Shown piece by piece: positions 25,624 through 35,300 of a stretch of 64,000 bases of DNA; positions within the stretch are counted from its first letter, which is position 1; the number at the start of each line of letters is the position of its first letter. Where the stretch lies: contig NZ_AP025343.1 of NCBI RefSeq assembly GCF_021654775.1, forward strand, positions 3,687,501-3,751,500, written 5' to 3'. The DNA comes from Paenibacillus azoreducens. Lineage in GTDB: Bacteria; Bacillota; Bacilli; Paenibacillales; Paenibacillaceae. Made by a program: the position numbers and the translations under genes. A model generated the notes under the pieces. That model worked only from the letters and a program-made list of their open reading frames with translations, did not search any database and was not told the DNA's origin.

Positions 25624-27177
25624 CTAACCTTGTAGCTTCGCAGCGGAGTTAATCTTGTTGTCCCCCCTGCCGACTCGACTGTATGGCGTATGAGAGGTAA
25701 TATCGCTAAAAGTGCCTACATAATTTATGATGTCTCCCGAATCGTCTTTTGCGGCATTGATCGTTAACAGCTCCAAATATTCCTCGCCGCTCTTTCTGCG
25801 GTTCCAGATTTCTCCCTGCCAGCTGCCATGTTCTTGAATTGCGGTCCACATATGGTTGTAAAATTCCGGAGATTGTCTGCCCGACTTCAATACGCTTGGA
25901 TTTTTGCCAATGACCTCTTCTTTACTATAGCCCGTCAACTTGGTGAATGCAGGATTAACCGCGGTTATTTTCCCGGCTAGATCCGTTACCAAAATCCCTT
26001 GGCCCGTAGAGTTAAACACTTCGGAGGACACCGAAAGCTTATCCTGGTAATACATCCATACCACAATGACGAGACTGGCAAGGGCTATTTGCGACAAAGC
26101 CATAAATCCGATGGAATATTGACCTGTGATCGAATGAATAACAGAAAGCATAAGCGGAGGAAAGAAACCGCCAAGTCCTCCCATCATGGATACGACGCCA
26201 TTCACGATGCCGGCCTGCTTGTTGAAATACAGCGGTACGAGCTTGAATATAATTCCGTTGCCAAGTCCGGCGCAGACGGCAATCGTCAGGCATCCGGCCG
26301 TATACAAGCCGATAGATGGCGAAAAAGCCAGCAGAATAGCGGCAATTGTAAGTCCGATAAAAACGCCCATCAACAAAAATAGCGGTTTGAATTTATCCGC
26401 AAGCCAGCCGCCGACAGGTCGCAAGCATGTCGCCACCACGATGAAGCCTGCGGTACGTATTCCCGCATCCACCTTCGCGAGCTCAAAATGCGACACCAGG
26501 AAGTTCGGCAGATAAACGGTAAAGGCTACAAATGAACCGAATGTGATAAAGTAAAACAGCGAGAAAAACCATAGTTTCTCATTTTTGTACACGCCTTTGA
26601 TTTGTTCCATAATCGGCGTTTTGACCTTTGCTTCCTTGCGGTCGCCCAAAAAGACATTCAGCAAAACAAAAAACAAGAGCAAAATCAAATATAACTGAAC
26701 GGTTCTTGACCAGCCAATTTGGTTGGCAATCACAGGCGCGGCAAAGGTGGTTATGGCTGTACCCACATTCCCCATGCCATATATACCGTTCACCAAACCC
26801 AGCTTTTCCTTGGCATAATATTTCGGCAACGAGGTTACGCCTACCGAAAACACGGCGCCGCCAATCCCGAGGAATAGACCTCCGATGACAAGATGAGTAA
26901 AGGATGAAGCCGTACTGATAAAATATACCGGAAAAAGAAGCAAGATAAAGCTGGCAATAAAAACAATCCTTGCCCCAATAACGTTTGCATAATACCCCAG
27001 AGGAATCCGCAGGATCGATCCCAACACGACAGGAATAGCGGTCAAAATTGCAAGCCGGTCTGCCGGAATGGAAATGTCCTCCTTAATAAACGGCAAGAGC
27101 GCGGATATGATGACCCACACCATAAAGCCAAGAACCAGATTCATTGTTTGCAGCGGCAGCTGCATTTTTTTGATCAT
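25624..27177 (-). CDS. narK: NarK-type nitrate/nitrite transporter with C-terminal PAS domain
   Basis: 517 residues from ATG 27177 (AAAGGTG six bases before; GTG 27186 overlaps the ribosome site). The first 380 residues form twelve helices of the nitrate/nitrite porter branch of MFS, with both nitrate signatures recognisable (GIGGAVFSVGVTSLPKYYAK; GLGNGIIFKLVPLYF). After the last helix (about 380) comes a PAS/PAC domain at about 385-494 (TGQGILVTDLAGKITAVNPA; YVGTFSDIT) and a polar tail. No histidine kinase, cyclase or other output follows. Canonical NarK proteins end after helix 12, so this is a transporter-sensor fusion. Lies between nreC and moaA. Confidence 0.93.
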   Translation of the reverse strand: MIKKMQLPLQTMNLVLGFMVWVIISALLPFIKEDISIPADRLAILTAIPVVLGSILRIPLGYYANVIGARIVFIASFILLLFPVYFISTASSFTHLVIGGLFLGIGGAVFSVGVTSLPKYYAKEKLGLVNGIYGMGNVGTAITTFAAPVIANQIGWSRTVQLYLILLLFFVLLNVFLGDRKEAKVKTPIMEQIKGVYKNEKLWFFSLFYFITFGSFVAFTVYLPNFLVSHFELAKVDAGIRTAGFIVVATCLRPVGGWLADKFKPLFLLMGVFIGLTIAAILLAFSPSIGLYTAGCLTIAVCAGLGNGIIFKLVPLYFNKQAGIVNGVVSMMGGLGGFFPPLMLSVIHSITGQYSIGFMALSQIALASLVIVVWMYYQDKLSVSSEVFNSTGQGILVTDLAGKITAVNPAFTKLTGYSKEEVIGKNPSVLKSGRQSPEFYNHMWTAIQEHGSWQGEIWNRRKSGEEYLELLTINAAKDDSGDIINYVGTFSDITSHTPYSRVGRGDNKINSAAKLQG

Positions 27178-27260
27178 CCCAATCACCTTTCTGCACTTAA
27201 TGAATGGTTGTTACTTGATCCCCCATCACATATTCTAAGTGCGTACATTCACAAAGGTAA

Positions 27261-27298
27261 TAGGGAAGTTCCCTGAACCTTATCAGGGAACTTCCCTA
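27261..27298. promoter_or_regulatory. Double palindrome upstream of narK, candidate NreC site
   Basis: TAGGGAAGTTCCCTGA and TCAGGGAACTTCCCTA form a 38-bp inverted repeat; each half is itself a perfect 6-1-6 palindrome (AGGGAA-N-TTCCCT). No T run follows on the minus strand, so it is not a terminator. It lies about 84-121 bp before narK. Staphylococcal NreC is reported to bind GC-rich palindromes near nar promoters (recalled, not checked). Confidence 0.6.
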
Positions 27299-27335
27299 AT
27301 ATCAACTGCCGCTCCTCCCTCCTATAGGGAACCGA

Positions 27336-27983
27336 TTAGAAGTCCAGAAGCTTTTTTTTGAGCGCGTATTCTACAAGATCCGGCCGGCTCTTCAAATTGA
27401 GCTTCTCCATGATCTTGGCTTTATGCGCCTCGACCGTCTTAACCGAAACGAACAGTTTCTCCGCAATTTCCTTGTTGCCGTATCCCTTGGCGATTAGCGG
27501 CAGAATTTCAATCTCCCGTTTGGACAAGCTGTTAAACGGATCATTGTTCGATCTCTCGTTGTCTTTCTTAATAAATTCGCGAACTAGTGAGGTTGCCATC
27601 TGCGGGTGGATGTAGGTTCCTCCTTTATATACCATGCGGATTGCCGAGAGAAGTTCTTCGTCGGGCGCATTTTTGAGCACGTAACCGGAGGCGCCGTTTT
27701 TGAGTACATGAAACAGGTAATCGTCATCGTCGTACATAGTAAGGATAAGAATTTTCGTTTCGGGGAAATCGCTGCTGATCTTGCCTGTCGCTATAAGTCC
27801 GCTCTCTCCGGGCGGCATGCTTAAATCCATCAACAGCAAATCCGGACGGTGTTTGGCCACCATGGCGTAGGCTTCGATGCCATCAGCCGCCGTGGCTACG
27901 ACCTCCATGTCTTCCTGATAATTTAAAATCATCGAAAACCCGCTTCTGACGACGGCATGATCATCCGCAATAACAATTTTCAT
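27336..27983 (-). CDS. nreC: NarL/FixJ-type response regulator NreC
   Basis: 215 residues, ATG 27983 overlapping the nreB stop. Receiver domain (1-120) with acidic pocket DD at 7-8, phospho-acceptor D53 in LLLMDLSMP and conserved K in SGYVLKNAP; LuxR-type helix-turn-helix at about 145-210 ([37 protein letters not shown]). NreC activates nitrate and nitrite reductase genes under anaerobiosis in staphylococci. Last gene of nreABC; the paired dyads before narK are its probable target. Confidence 0.93.
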   Translation of the reverse strand: MKIVIADDHAVVRSGFSMILNYQEDMEVVATAADGIEAYAMVAKHRPDLLLMDLSMPPGESGLIATGKISSDFPETKILILTMYDDDDYLFHVLKNGASGYVLKNAPDEELLSAIRMVYKGGTYIHPQMATSLVREFIKKDNERSNNDPFNSLSKREIEILPLIAKGYGNKEIAEKLFVSVKTVEAHKAKIMEKLNLKSRPDLVEYALKKKLLDF

Positions 27984-29050
27984 GGCGCATTCACCTCCCC
28001 TTGATTGAGCGGAATCCGGATCTGAATCGTTGTTCCCGATCCAGGAGCGGAGCGGAGAATAAACTGCCCGCTGACAAGCTCGACACGCTCCCTCATGCCA
28101 TACAGACCCAATCCGGTACCTTGGGCTTCCCCATCGTTTATGTTAAATCCGAGCCCATAGTCCTTAACAGTCAGTTGAAGATTTCCTTCCTCCTCGCATA
28201 AACGTACATGAACTTCATCTGTGCCGGAATATTTCAAGGCATTCAGCACCGCTTCCTGGCAGACCCGGTATACTACGGTTTCAACCTCACTGTTGTAGCG
28301 GGCGGCTGCCAGCTCGGCTGAAAAATTGACCAGCAATCCGTAATTTTTCTCAATCCATTTAAAATGCGAGCGGAATGCCGCTTCAAGTCCCAGATCATCC
28401 AGTGCAGCAGGTCTGAGTTCTACCGACAAATGCCTTATATCGTCGAGCAGACGCGTTAAGGATACCTCGGTCTGATGCAGCTTCTTGAGCACGTCTTCCC
28501 CGACATTCATGTATTTAACGACGCGCAGATCAACAAGCGAGCTTAGTAGCTCCTGGGCTACGCTATCGTGCAGCTCGCGCGAGATCCGCTTGCGCTCGTC
28601 TTCCTGTGCCTTGATGACGTATTTCAGCATATTCGTACGCTGCAAAATCTCCTGGGTCTGCTGCTGCTTGGTCAGGTTGAGAAGCATTAGAACCCGGACA
28701 CCCCGCGTTTCATCGATGGTATGGTAGCTGGCTGCATAGGGAACGTTCCCTTTTCCTCGGGTTTTAAGATACACTTGGAATGAAGAGAAGTCTCCCTTCG
28801 GGTAATCCAAATAACATTTGGTACAGGACATAAGCTCTTGTTCATCCGTATATCCCTCACAAACCTGACAAAAAGAACCATCGGCGCCGGAATGGATCCG
28901 TTCGATCAATTCAATGTCAAGGATTTCCTCTGCAGCCGGGTTCATGGCGACAATCGCCCCCTTCTCATCGATGAAGAAGATCGCCTCCATACTGTTCATA
29001 TACATCTTTTTCAGCATTTCGCCTAATTGATTATCCGTCATTTGCTTCAA
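27980..29050 (-). CDS. nreB: Oxygen-sensing histidine kinase NreB
   Basis: 356 residues from TTG 29050, overlapping the nreA stop (GGTGG seven bases upstream). PAS domain at about 10-125 containing four Cys, C61-x2-C64 and C76-x2-C79, which match the ligands of the oxygen-labile [4Fe-4S] cluster of staphylococcal NreB. HisKA_3 dimer domain with H161 in [13 protein letters not shown] and a HATPase domain with [17 protein letters not shown] and [14 protein letters not shown]. No transmembrane helix, so a cytoplasmic kinase. Works with NreA and NreC. Confidence 0.94.
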   Translation of the reverse strand: MKQMTDNQLGEMLKKMYMNSMEAIFFIDEKGAIVAMNPAAEEILDIELIERIHSGADGSFCQVCEGYTDEQELMSCTKCYLDYPKGDFSSFQVYLKTRGKGNVPYAASYHTIDETRGVRVLMLLNLTKQQQTQEILQRTNMLKYVIKAQEDERKRISRELHDSVAQELLSSLVDLRVVKYMNVGEDVLKKLHQTEVSLTRLLDDIRHLSVELRPAALDDLGLEAAFRSHFKWIEKNYGLLVNFSAELAAARYNSEVETVVYRVCQEAVLNALKYSGTDEVHVRLCEEEGNLQLTVKDYGLGFNINDGEAQGTGLGLYGMRERVELVSGQFILRSAPGSGTTIQIRIPLNQGEVNAP

Positions 29051-29508
29051 GGCTGCGCCACCACCTTGGCCAAAAAAGTTTCAAAATCCGTTCCGAGCTC
29101 TTTCTGAAATTGATTAAAGGCAGCTTCACCAAGCCGGTCCTTCTCGCGGTATCCTACCAGCAATACCCCCATCACCCGCATACCTTCCCACAAAGGCACG
29201 GCACCAAGGCTCTTCAGCTGCTCGGCGATAATAATCGGATAATTATATAAGTCTGAAGATTGAATATCCTTATTTACATTTTGAATGAGTATGGGCTTGC
29301 CGGTTTTAAATACCATCCCAGCGATCCCTTTACCGGAATGCAGGACGATACGTTTATAGCGCTCATTAATATTTCCCGAAGCATATTGCCAAGTTAATAC
29401 AAAGCGGTCCTCAGCCGGCTGCACCAATGCCATGGACACGAAGTCGAATTGAAACCGGGCCCTAAGCTTGTCAATTTCATCTTGGTAATTGTTCGGCTGA
29501 TCCTTCAT
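29047..29508 (-). CDS. nreA: GAF-domain nitrate receptor NreA
   Basis: About 153 residues. ATG 29508 (MKDQPNNYQDEIDKLRARFQ) has the best spacing to AGAGGAG; ATG 29514 is close by. A single GAF domain: RIVLHSGKGIAGMVFKTGKP, IIAEQLKSLGAVPLWEGMRV, MGVLLVGYREKDRLGEA. In staphylococci NreA binds nitrate in its GAF pocket and modulates NreB phosphorylation. Order narI-nreA-nreB-nreC with overlapping or close genes supports the assignment; a hairpin separates it from narI. Confidence 0.88.
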   Translation of the reverse strand: MKDQPNNYQDEIDKLRARFQFDFVSMALVQPAEDRFVLTWQYASGNINERYKRIVLHSGKGIAGMVFKTGKPILIQNVNKDIQSSDLYNYPIIIAEQLKSLGAVPLWEGMRVMGVLLVGYREKDRLGEAAFNQFQKELGTDFETFLAKVVAQP

Positions 29509-29533
29509 CTTCATAACTCCTCTGATGTAGAAA

Positions 29534-29554
29534 AGAAGGCTACTTAAGCCTTCT
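29534..29554 (-). terminator. Hairpin between narI and nreA
   Basis: AGAAGGCT / AGCCTTCT with a five-base loop, followed on the minus strand by TTTTCT. It starts ten bases past the narI stop and probably reduces read-through from the abundant nar transcript into nreABC. Confidence 0.6.
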
Positions 29555-29564
29555 CTTCTACGAT

Positions 29565-30251
29565 TCATATTTTACGATGCTTTCTATACAGAATATATCT
29601 TCTCCCAACATAATTCAATGGAACACTCCACACATGTACAAGCCGGGTAAACGGCCACAAAGCAAAAATGCCGAAACCCGCAAGGATGTGGATTTTAAAA
29701 GACAGCGGTACATTAAGCATCAGCGAAGCGTCAGGACGCAAAAGAAAAAGGTTCCGGAACCAAACCGAAATCGTTTCCCGGTAATTGAAATCCGGCTGCG
29801 CAACATTCGTAACCAGCGTGCTGTACATTCCCATGATGACAATGAACAGCAGAAGGACATTAACAATCATGTCCGAAGCCGAGCTGAGCTGCCTTACATT
29901 CTTGATGGTGAACCGCCGGGATGTCAGTAATATCATGCCGCCCAGCGTTATAAATCCGAAGAAGCCGCCGATATATACAGCTCCGATATGATACATATGA
30001 TCGCTGACTCCCAATGTTTCCATCCATGATTGAGGGATGGCCAGTCCCGCCGCATGGCCTCCGATGACCGGGATGATGCCCAGATGGAACATCAGGCTTC
30101 CCGCCTTAAGCCTTTTTTTCTCAATAAACTCACTGGATTTTGCAGTCCAATGAAATTGGTCCGTCCGGTAACGGTAAATATGGCCGACAATAAAAACCAC
30201 CATACACATATACGGGAAAATAACCCATAAAAACTGATCAATCATGCTCAT
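29565..30251 (-). CDS. narI: Respiratory nitrate reductase gamma subunit NarI (cytochrome b)
   Basis: 228 residues from ATG 30251, overlapping the narJ stop. Five hydrophobic segments. FHLGIIPVIGGHAAGL and the late helix FKIHILAGFGIFALWPFTRLVHVWS contain the His pairs that hold two b-type haems in NarI. It takes electrons from menaquinol on the outer face and passes them to NarH. Length matches the family (about 225). Confidence 0.96.
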   Translation of the reverse strand: MSMIDQFLWVIFPYMCMVVFIVGHIYRYRTDQFHWTAKSSEFIEKKRLKAGSLMFHLGIIPVIGGHAAGLAIPQSWMETLGVSDHMYHIGAVYIGGFFGFITLGGMILLTSRRFTIKNVRQLSSASDMIVNVLLLFIVIMGMYSTLVTNVAQPDFNYRETISVWFRNLFLLRPDASLMLNVPLSFKIHILAGFGIFALWPFTRLVHVWSVPLNYVGRRYILYRKHRKI

Positions 30252-30816
30252 GCGCTTCAGCCTCCTGAATGATGCAGGCTTTAAATGTACTGCGAAGTCC
30301 TTGGATCAGATAAAAATAAGGGCTGTTGGCTTTTTCTAGAGCCTGCAACAGATGATAAGTCCCGTCCTCCATGACGGCGATCATCAGCTTTAGGCTTTCC
30401 GCCGCTTCTTTCTCATGCCCTTGCCAATCCGCCGCATACAAAAATTCACACATGAGCGGCAAATAATCCGACAGCTCAGAGCTTGCGATTTCCAGACCAA
30501 AAAGCTGATACGTTTCTTTAAGTCTGGCCAGCATCTGTCCCCGTTCCTTGCTATCTTCAAATTTGTAAAAAGTCATATATAAGGTGCTTTTTTTCTGAAA
30601 ATCGAAGGTTTGAACGTACATCTCTTCAATCTGTTCCATACTGTATTCATGCATGGCATTCCAATATGTTTTCACAGATTCATAGGCAGGATGGGAGGAC
30701 CCCAGAGCTTTCTCGATAACGGACGGATGAAAGTCCAGTTTTTCCGGATAGGTAAGCTGCTGGGCGAAAAAGCCAAACACATCTTTAAAATCATGCAGCC
30801 TTCCAAGATTAATCAC
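30238..30816 (-). CDS. narJ: Nitrate reductase assembly chaperone NarJ
   Basis: 192 residues from GTG 30816 (MINLGRLHDFKDVFGFFAQQ) with GGGGGG seven bases upstream; overlaps the narH stop by eight bases. TorD/NarJ helical family pattern: LTYPEKLDF, YVQTFDFQKKSTLYMTFYKF, LSDYLPLMCEFLYAA. NarJ binds the NarG N-terminus and times cofactor insertion and membrane attachment; it is not part of the final enzyme. Position between narH and narI is standard. Confidence 0.94.
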   Translation of the reverse strand: MINLGRLHDFKDVFGFFAQQLTYPEKLDFHPSVIEKALGSSHPAYESVKTYWNAMHEYSMEQIEEMYVQTFDFQKKSTLYMTFYKFEDSKERGQMLARLKETYQLFGLEIASSELSDYLPLMCEFLYAADWQGHEKEAAESLKLMIAVMEDGTYHLLQALEKANSPYFYLIQGLRSTFKACIIQEAEAHEHD

Positions 30817-32344
30817 GCCAGATCCCCCCATAGAAGTTTTCTTCGTATAATTCCTTGCCCGTTTTGCCTTGCGGGCTGGCCGGACCGCAGCCGCTGCAAC
30901 CTGTGCCGAATCCTTCCAAACCCTGTGAGCGGTAAACGTCCATATGGCTTTCCTTATGCGATGTCGGGATGACAAACCGGTCATCATATTTCGCGATGGC
31001 CAGAAGACGGTACATTTGCTTGATCTGTTGAGAATTCAGACCGACGCGCGCCAGACGTTGCTCATCAAATTCGGTTCCTGCCGACAGGGAGCGCATATAC
31101 GAGCGCATCATAGCCATTTTTTGCAATGCTTCTTTCACCGTAACGGTGTCTCCCGCCGTCAGCAGATTGGCCAAAAATTGGATCGGTGTGCGCATTTCTT
31201 CAATGGCCGGGAAGATCATATCCGGGTTCGCGATGGAATCCTTGCCTTCGAAATAGTTCATGATCGGGCTAAGCGGCGGAACATACCAGACCATCGGCAG
31301 GGTCCGGTATTCCGGATGAAGCGGGAAGGCAAGTTTATATTCAATCGCGAGCTTGTATACCGGAGAGTTCTGAGCTGCCTCAATCCACTCTTCGGTTAAG
31401 CCATCTTTCCGCGCCTGCTCGATTACAGCCGGATCATGCGGATCTAGAAAGAGGCTGCATTGTGCCTCGTATAGATCTTTCTCATTCGGTGTCGATGCTG
31501 CTTCGAGCACCCGGTCCGCATCGTACAGCAAGACGCCCAGATACCGGATGCGCCCCGTGCAGGTTTCAGAACATACGGTCGGCAAACCCGCTTCGATTCT
31601 TGGAAAGCAGAAGGTGCATTTTTCCGCCTTGTTCGTTTTCCAGTTGAAATATACCTTTTTGTAAGGGCAGCCGGTCATGCAATACCGCCAGCCGCGGCAG
31701 GCTTCCTGATCCACCAGGACAATCCCATCCTCGTCTCGCTTGTACATAGCGCCAGAGGGACAGGATGCCACGCAGCTTGGGTTCAGACAGTGCTCGCAAA
31801 GACGGGGCAAATACATCATGAACGCCTGCTCGAAGTTAAACTTGATCTCTTCCTCAATCTTCTCAATATTTGGATCTTTGGGACCCGTTACATGCGCACC
31901 TGCAAGATCATCCTCCCAGTTTGGGCCCCATTCCAGATTCATCGTATCGCCGGTTACGGCTGATTTTGGGCGGGCTACAGGCTGATGTTTTTTCTCTCCG
32001 GAATTCGTCAGATGCTCATAGTTATAGGTCCACGGCTCATAGTAATCTTTCATTTCAGGCATGTCGGGATTGTAGAAAATTTTGCCGAGCGCGATCTTGG
32101 ACAGCTTGCTGCCGGACTTCAGCTGCAGCTTTCCTTTTTTTAGCGTCCAGCCTCCTTTGTATTTCTCCTGATCCTCCCACCGGACGGGATACCCGATCCC
32201 TGGTTTTGTTTCCACGTTGTTGAACCACATGTATTCCGCTCCAGGGCGATTCGTCCATGTACTCTTGCAGGTTACGCTGCATGTGTGGCAGCCGATGCAT
32301 TTATCCAAATTCATTACCATGGCGACTTGCGCTTTAATCTTCAA
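30809..32344 (-). CDS. narH: Respiratory nitrate reductase beta subunit NarH (iron-sulfur)
   Basis: 511 residues from TTG 32344, overlapping the narG stop, with AGAGGTGG upstream. Four ferredoxin-type Cys groups: C16-x2-C19-x2-C22-x3-C26; CEHCLNPSCVASCP; CRGWRYCMTGCP, where Trp replaces one Cys so the cluster is [3Fe-4S]; and CTFCFPRIEAGLPTVCSETC. Electrons pass from NarI haems through these clusters to NarG. Normal length. Confidence 0.97.
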   Translation of the reverse strand: MKIKAQVAMVMNLDKCIGCHTCSVTCKSTWTNRPGAEYMWFNNVETKPGIGYPVRWEDQEKYKGGWTLKKGKLQLKSGSKLSKIALGKIFYNPDMPEMKDYYEPWTYNYEHLTNSGEKKHQPVARPKSAVTGDTMNLEWGPNWEDDLAGAHVTGPKDPNIEKIEEEIKFNFEQAFMMYLPRLCEHCLNPSCVASCPSGAMYKRDEDGIVLVDQEACRGWRYCMTGCPYKKVYFNWKTNKAEKCTFCFPRIEAGLPTVCSETCTGRIRYLGVLLYDADRVLEAASTPNEKDLYEAQCSLFLDPHDPAVIEQARKDGLTEEWIEAAQNSPVYKLAIEYKLAFPLHPEYRTLPMVWYVPPLSPIMNYFEGKDSIANPDMIFPAIEEMRTPIQFLANLLTAGDTVTVKEALQKMAMMRSYMRSLSAGTEFDEQRLARVGLNSQQIKQMYRLLAIAKYDDRFVIPTSHKESHMDVYRSQGLEGFGTGCSGCGPASPQGKTGKELYEENFYGGIWRD

Positions 32345-35300
32345 GCCAATCCACCTCTTTCATTTTGCGGACAGCCACGTACACATCCCGTTGGTTGCCG
32401 ATCGGTCCGTAGTAATTAAATCCATAGCTGAGCTGCGCATATCCTCCGACCATTTGCGTCGGCTTCACATGTATCCTCGTCGGTGCGTTGTGGCTGCCGC
32501 CGCGATCCTTTGTAATTTCCGAACCCGGTACATTGATGTGTTTGTCCTGGGCGTGGTACATGTACATCGTGCCTTTGGGCATCCGGTGGCTGACGACGGC
32601 GCGGGCAGTGACAACCCCATTACGGTTGTATACTTCGAGCCAGTCGTTATCTTGTATATCGTTAGCCGCCGCGTCATCGTTGTTGAGCCATACGGTGGGT
32701 CCTCCGCGGAACAAAGTCAGCATGTGCAGGTTATCCTGGTATGTGCTGTCAATGTTCCATTTGCCATGCGGCGTAAGATATCGGAGCACAAGCGCGTCCT
32801 TGCCTCCGGTAATTTGCTTGTCGCGCGGTCCGAATACCATCGGCGGCAGGGTTGGTTTGTACACTGGCAGTGCTTCGCCAAACTGCAGGAAAATTTCATG
32901 ATCGATATAGAAATGCTGTCTCCCGGTCAGCGTCCGGAAAGGAACGAGCCGTTCGATGTTTGTTGTAAAGGGAGAATATCTTCTCCCCATTTTGTTGGAG
33001 CCGGTGAACACCGGGGTTGGAATGACCTCCCGCGGCTGGGCCGTGATGCTCTGGAATGTAATACGCTCAGCCGCGCGGTCTGCGGAAATATCCTTCAGTT
33101 CTACACCGGTATCCTGCTCCGCAGATTCCCATGCCCGCTGAGATACCTTTCCATTTGTTGCCGAAGAGATATTCAAAATGGCATCTGCCGCATTTCTGGC
33201 AGTGCGAAGCTTGGGCAGTCCATTTTTAATCGTATCATCTTCATAAGTCCCGTTTATGCGCTTCAGCTCTTCATATTCTTCAGCAACCGAGAAGCTGACG
33301 CCATGGGCTCCGATTTTCCCCGTAGCTAAATTGGGGCCAAGCGTGATGAATTTCTCATAGATTTTCGTAAAGTCGCGCTCGACAACCGTCAGATTCGGCA
33401 TCGTTTTGCCGGGAATGGCTGCAATTTCGCCTTTACGCCAGTCCTTCACCTCGCCATAAGGCTGTGCAATTTCATTGACCGAGTCATGGGTAAGCGGTGT
33501 GCTGACAAGGTCTTTATACACCCCAGGCAAATAGGTTTCTGCCATTTCCGAGAAGGTCTGGGCAATCGTTCTATAAATATCCCAGTCCGAGCGTGATTCC
33601 CAGAGCGGATCCACCGCCGGATTAAACGGGTGGACGAATGGATGCATATCCGTTGAAGACAGATCCGTCTTTTCATACCAGGTGGCCGCCGGCAAAACTA
33701 CATCGGCATACATCGGAGTGGCCGTCATCCGGAAGTCCAGGGCAACGAGCAGATCCAGTTTGCCTTCCACATCCTCGCGCCAGACCATTTCCTCCGGCTT
33801 TTCATCTTCATTGGGCGTCGAAAGCAGGCTATCCGCTGCGCCCAGCAAGTGCTTCATAAAGTATTCCTGTCCCTTGGCCGAGCTTGAGATCAAGTTCGAA
33901 CGCCATACAAAAAGCGAACGCGGATAGTTCTCCGGCGCATCCGGATCTTCGGCCGCAAATCTGGTTTCTCCAGAGACAATTTGCTCCAGCGAATGTTTCA
34001 CAATGTCTTCATTCGCGGTTTTTCCCTGCTTCGCTGCTTCCTCCGCAAACGTCAAGCTATTTTTGTTAAACTGCGGATAGGACGGAAGCCAGCCCAGTCT
34101 GGCGGCAAGCACATTATAATCGGCGGGGTGCTTGTAGCGGATATCCCCGCTCGTTGGCGATTTCAAGGAATCGGCGCCCATTTCTTCATATTTCCACTGA
34201 TCGGTGGCGAAGTAGAAGAACGAGGTCGCGTTTTGCTGGCGAGGCGGCCCCTGCCAATCCTTGGCAAAAGCGACCGTAGACCAGCCCTCGATCGGGCGGC
34301 ATTTCTCCTGCCCCACATAATGCGCCCAGCCTCCGCCGTTTACGCCTTGTGAAGCCGTCAGAATGACCAGATTCAAAATGGACCGATAGATGGTATCGCT
34401 ATTGAACCAGTGGTTAATCCCTGCGCCCATGATAATCATGGAGCGTCCACCGGTATCCAGGGAATTTTGAGCAAATTCCCGGGCAATCTGAATCACGACC
34501 GATGCTTTCACGCCGGTTATTTGTTCCTGCCAAGCAGGCGTGTAGTGAGAGTTAGCATCTTCATATCCTGCTGATTCAGCCCCGCTTCCCGCGCGACCGA
34601 TGCCATATTGGCTCAACATCAGATCATAGACGGTCACCGCTAAACGCTCCGTTCCATCGGACAGCTTTATCTTTTTCGCGGGAATTTTGCGTTCGAACGT
34701 ACCGTTGGCGTTGTTATCGAAAAAAGGGAAGCAAATCGTCTGCCATTCAGCCTCGTGAGTTTCCACAGACAACGCGGGGTCGATACGGGAACCGTCTTCA
34801 CGTTTGAGAATCAGGTTCCACTTCCGATCCTGCTCCCAGCGCTGGCCCATCGTCCCGTTCGGAGCCAGGATCTCATCGGTCGTTTCATCTATAATTACCG
34901 GCTTCCACTCGGCATGCTGCGAAGTATCTCCAAGGTCGCTCGCCCGCAGGAAACGGCCTGCCTTATACCCTCTCTCATGCTCATCCAGCAGAAGGAGGAA
35001 GGGCATATCGGTATATTGTTTGGCGTAATTCAGGAACAACGACTCCTGACGCTCATGGTAAAATTCTTTTAAAATGACATGCGTCATCGCCTGGGCAATT
35101 GCCGCGTCCGTACCCGGATTCGGAGCCAGCCAATTGTCGGCGAACTTCACATTTTCAGCATAGTCCGGCGCGACCGACACTACCTTGGTACCCTTGTAGC
35201 GCACTTCAGTCATGAAATGAGCATCCGGTGTCCGGGTTAAAGGGACATTCGAACCCCACATAATGAGGTAACCGGCATTGTACCAATCGCTTGATTCCGG

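Noticed and set aside
27237..27253. TGTGAATGTACGCACTT upstream of narK as an Fnr/Crp box
   Set aside because: Only one half-site fits TGTGA-N6-TCACA; too weak to call.
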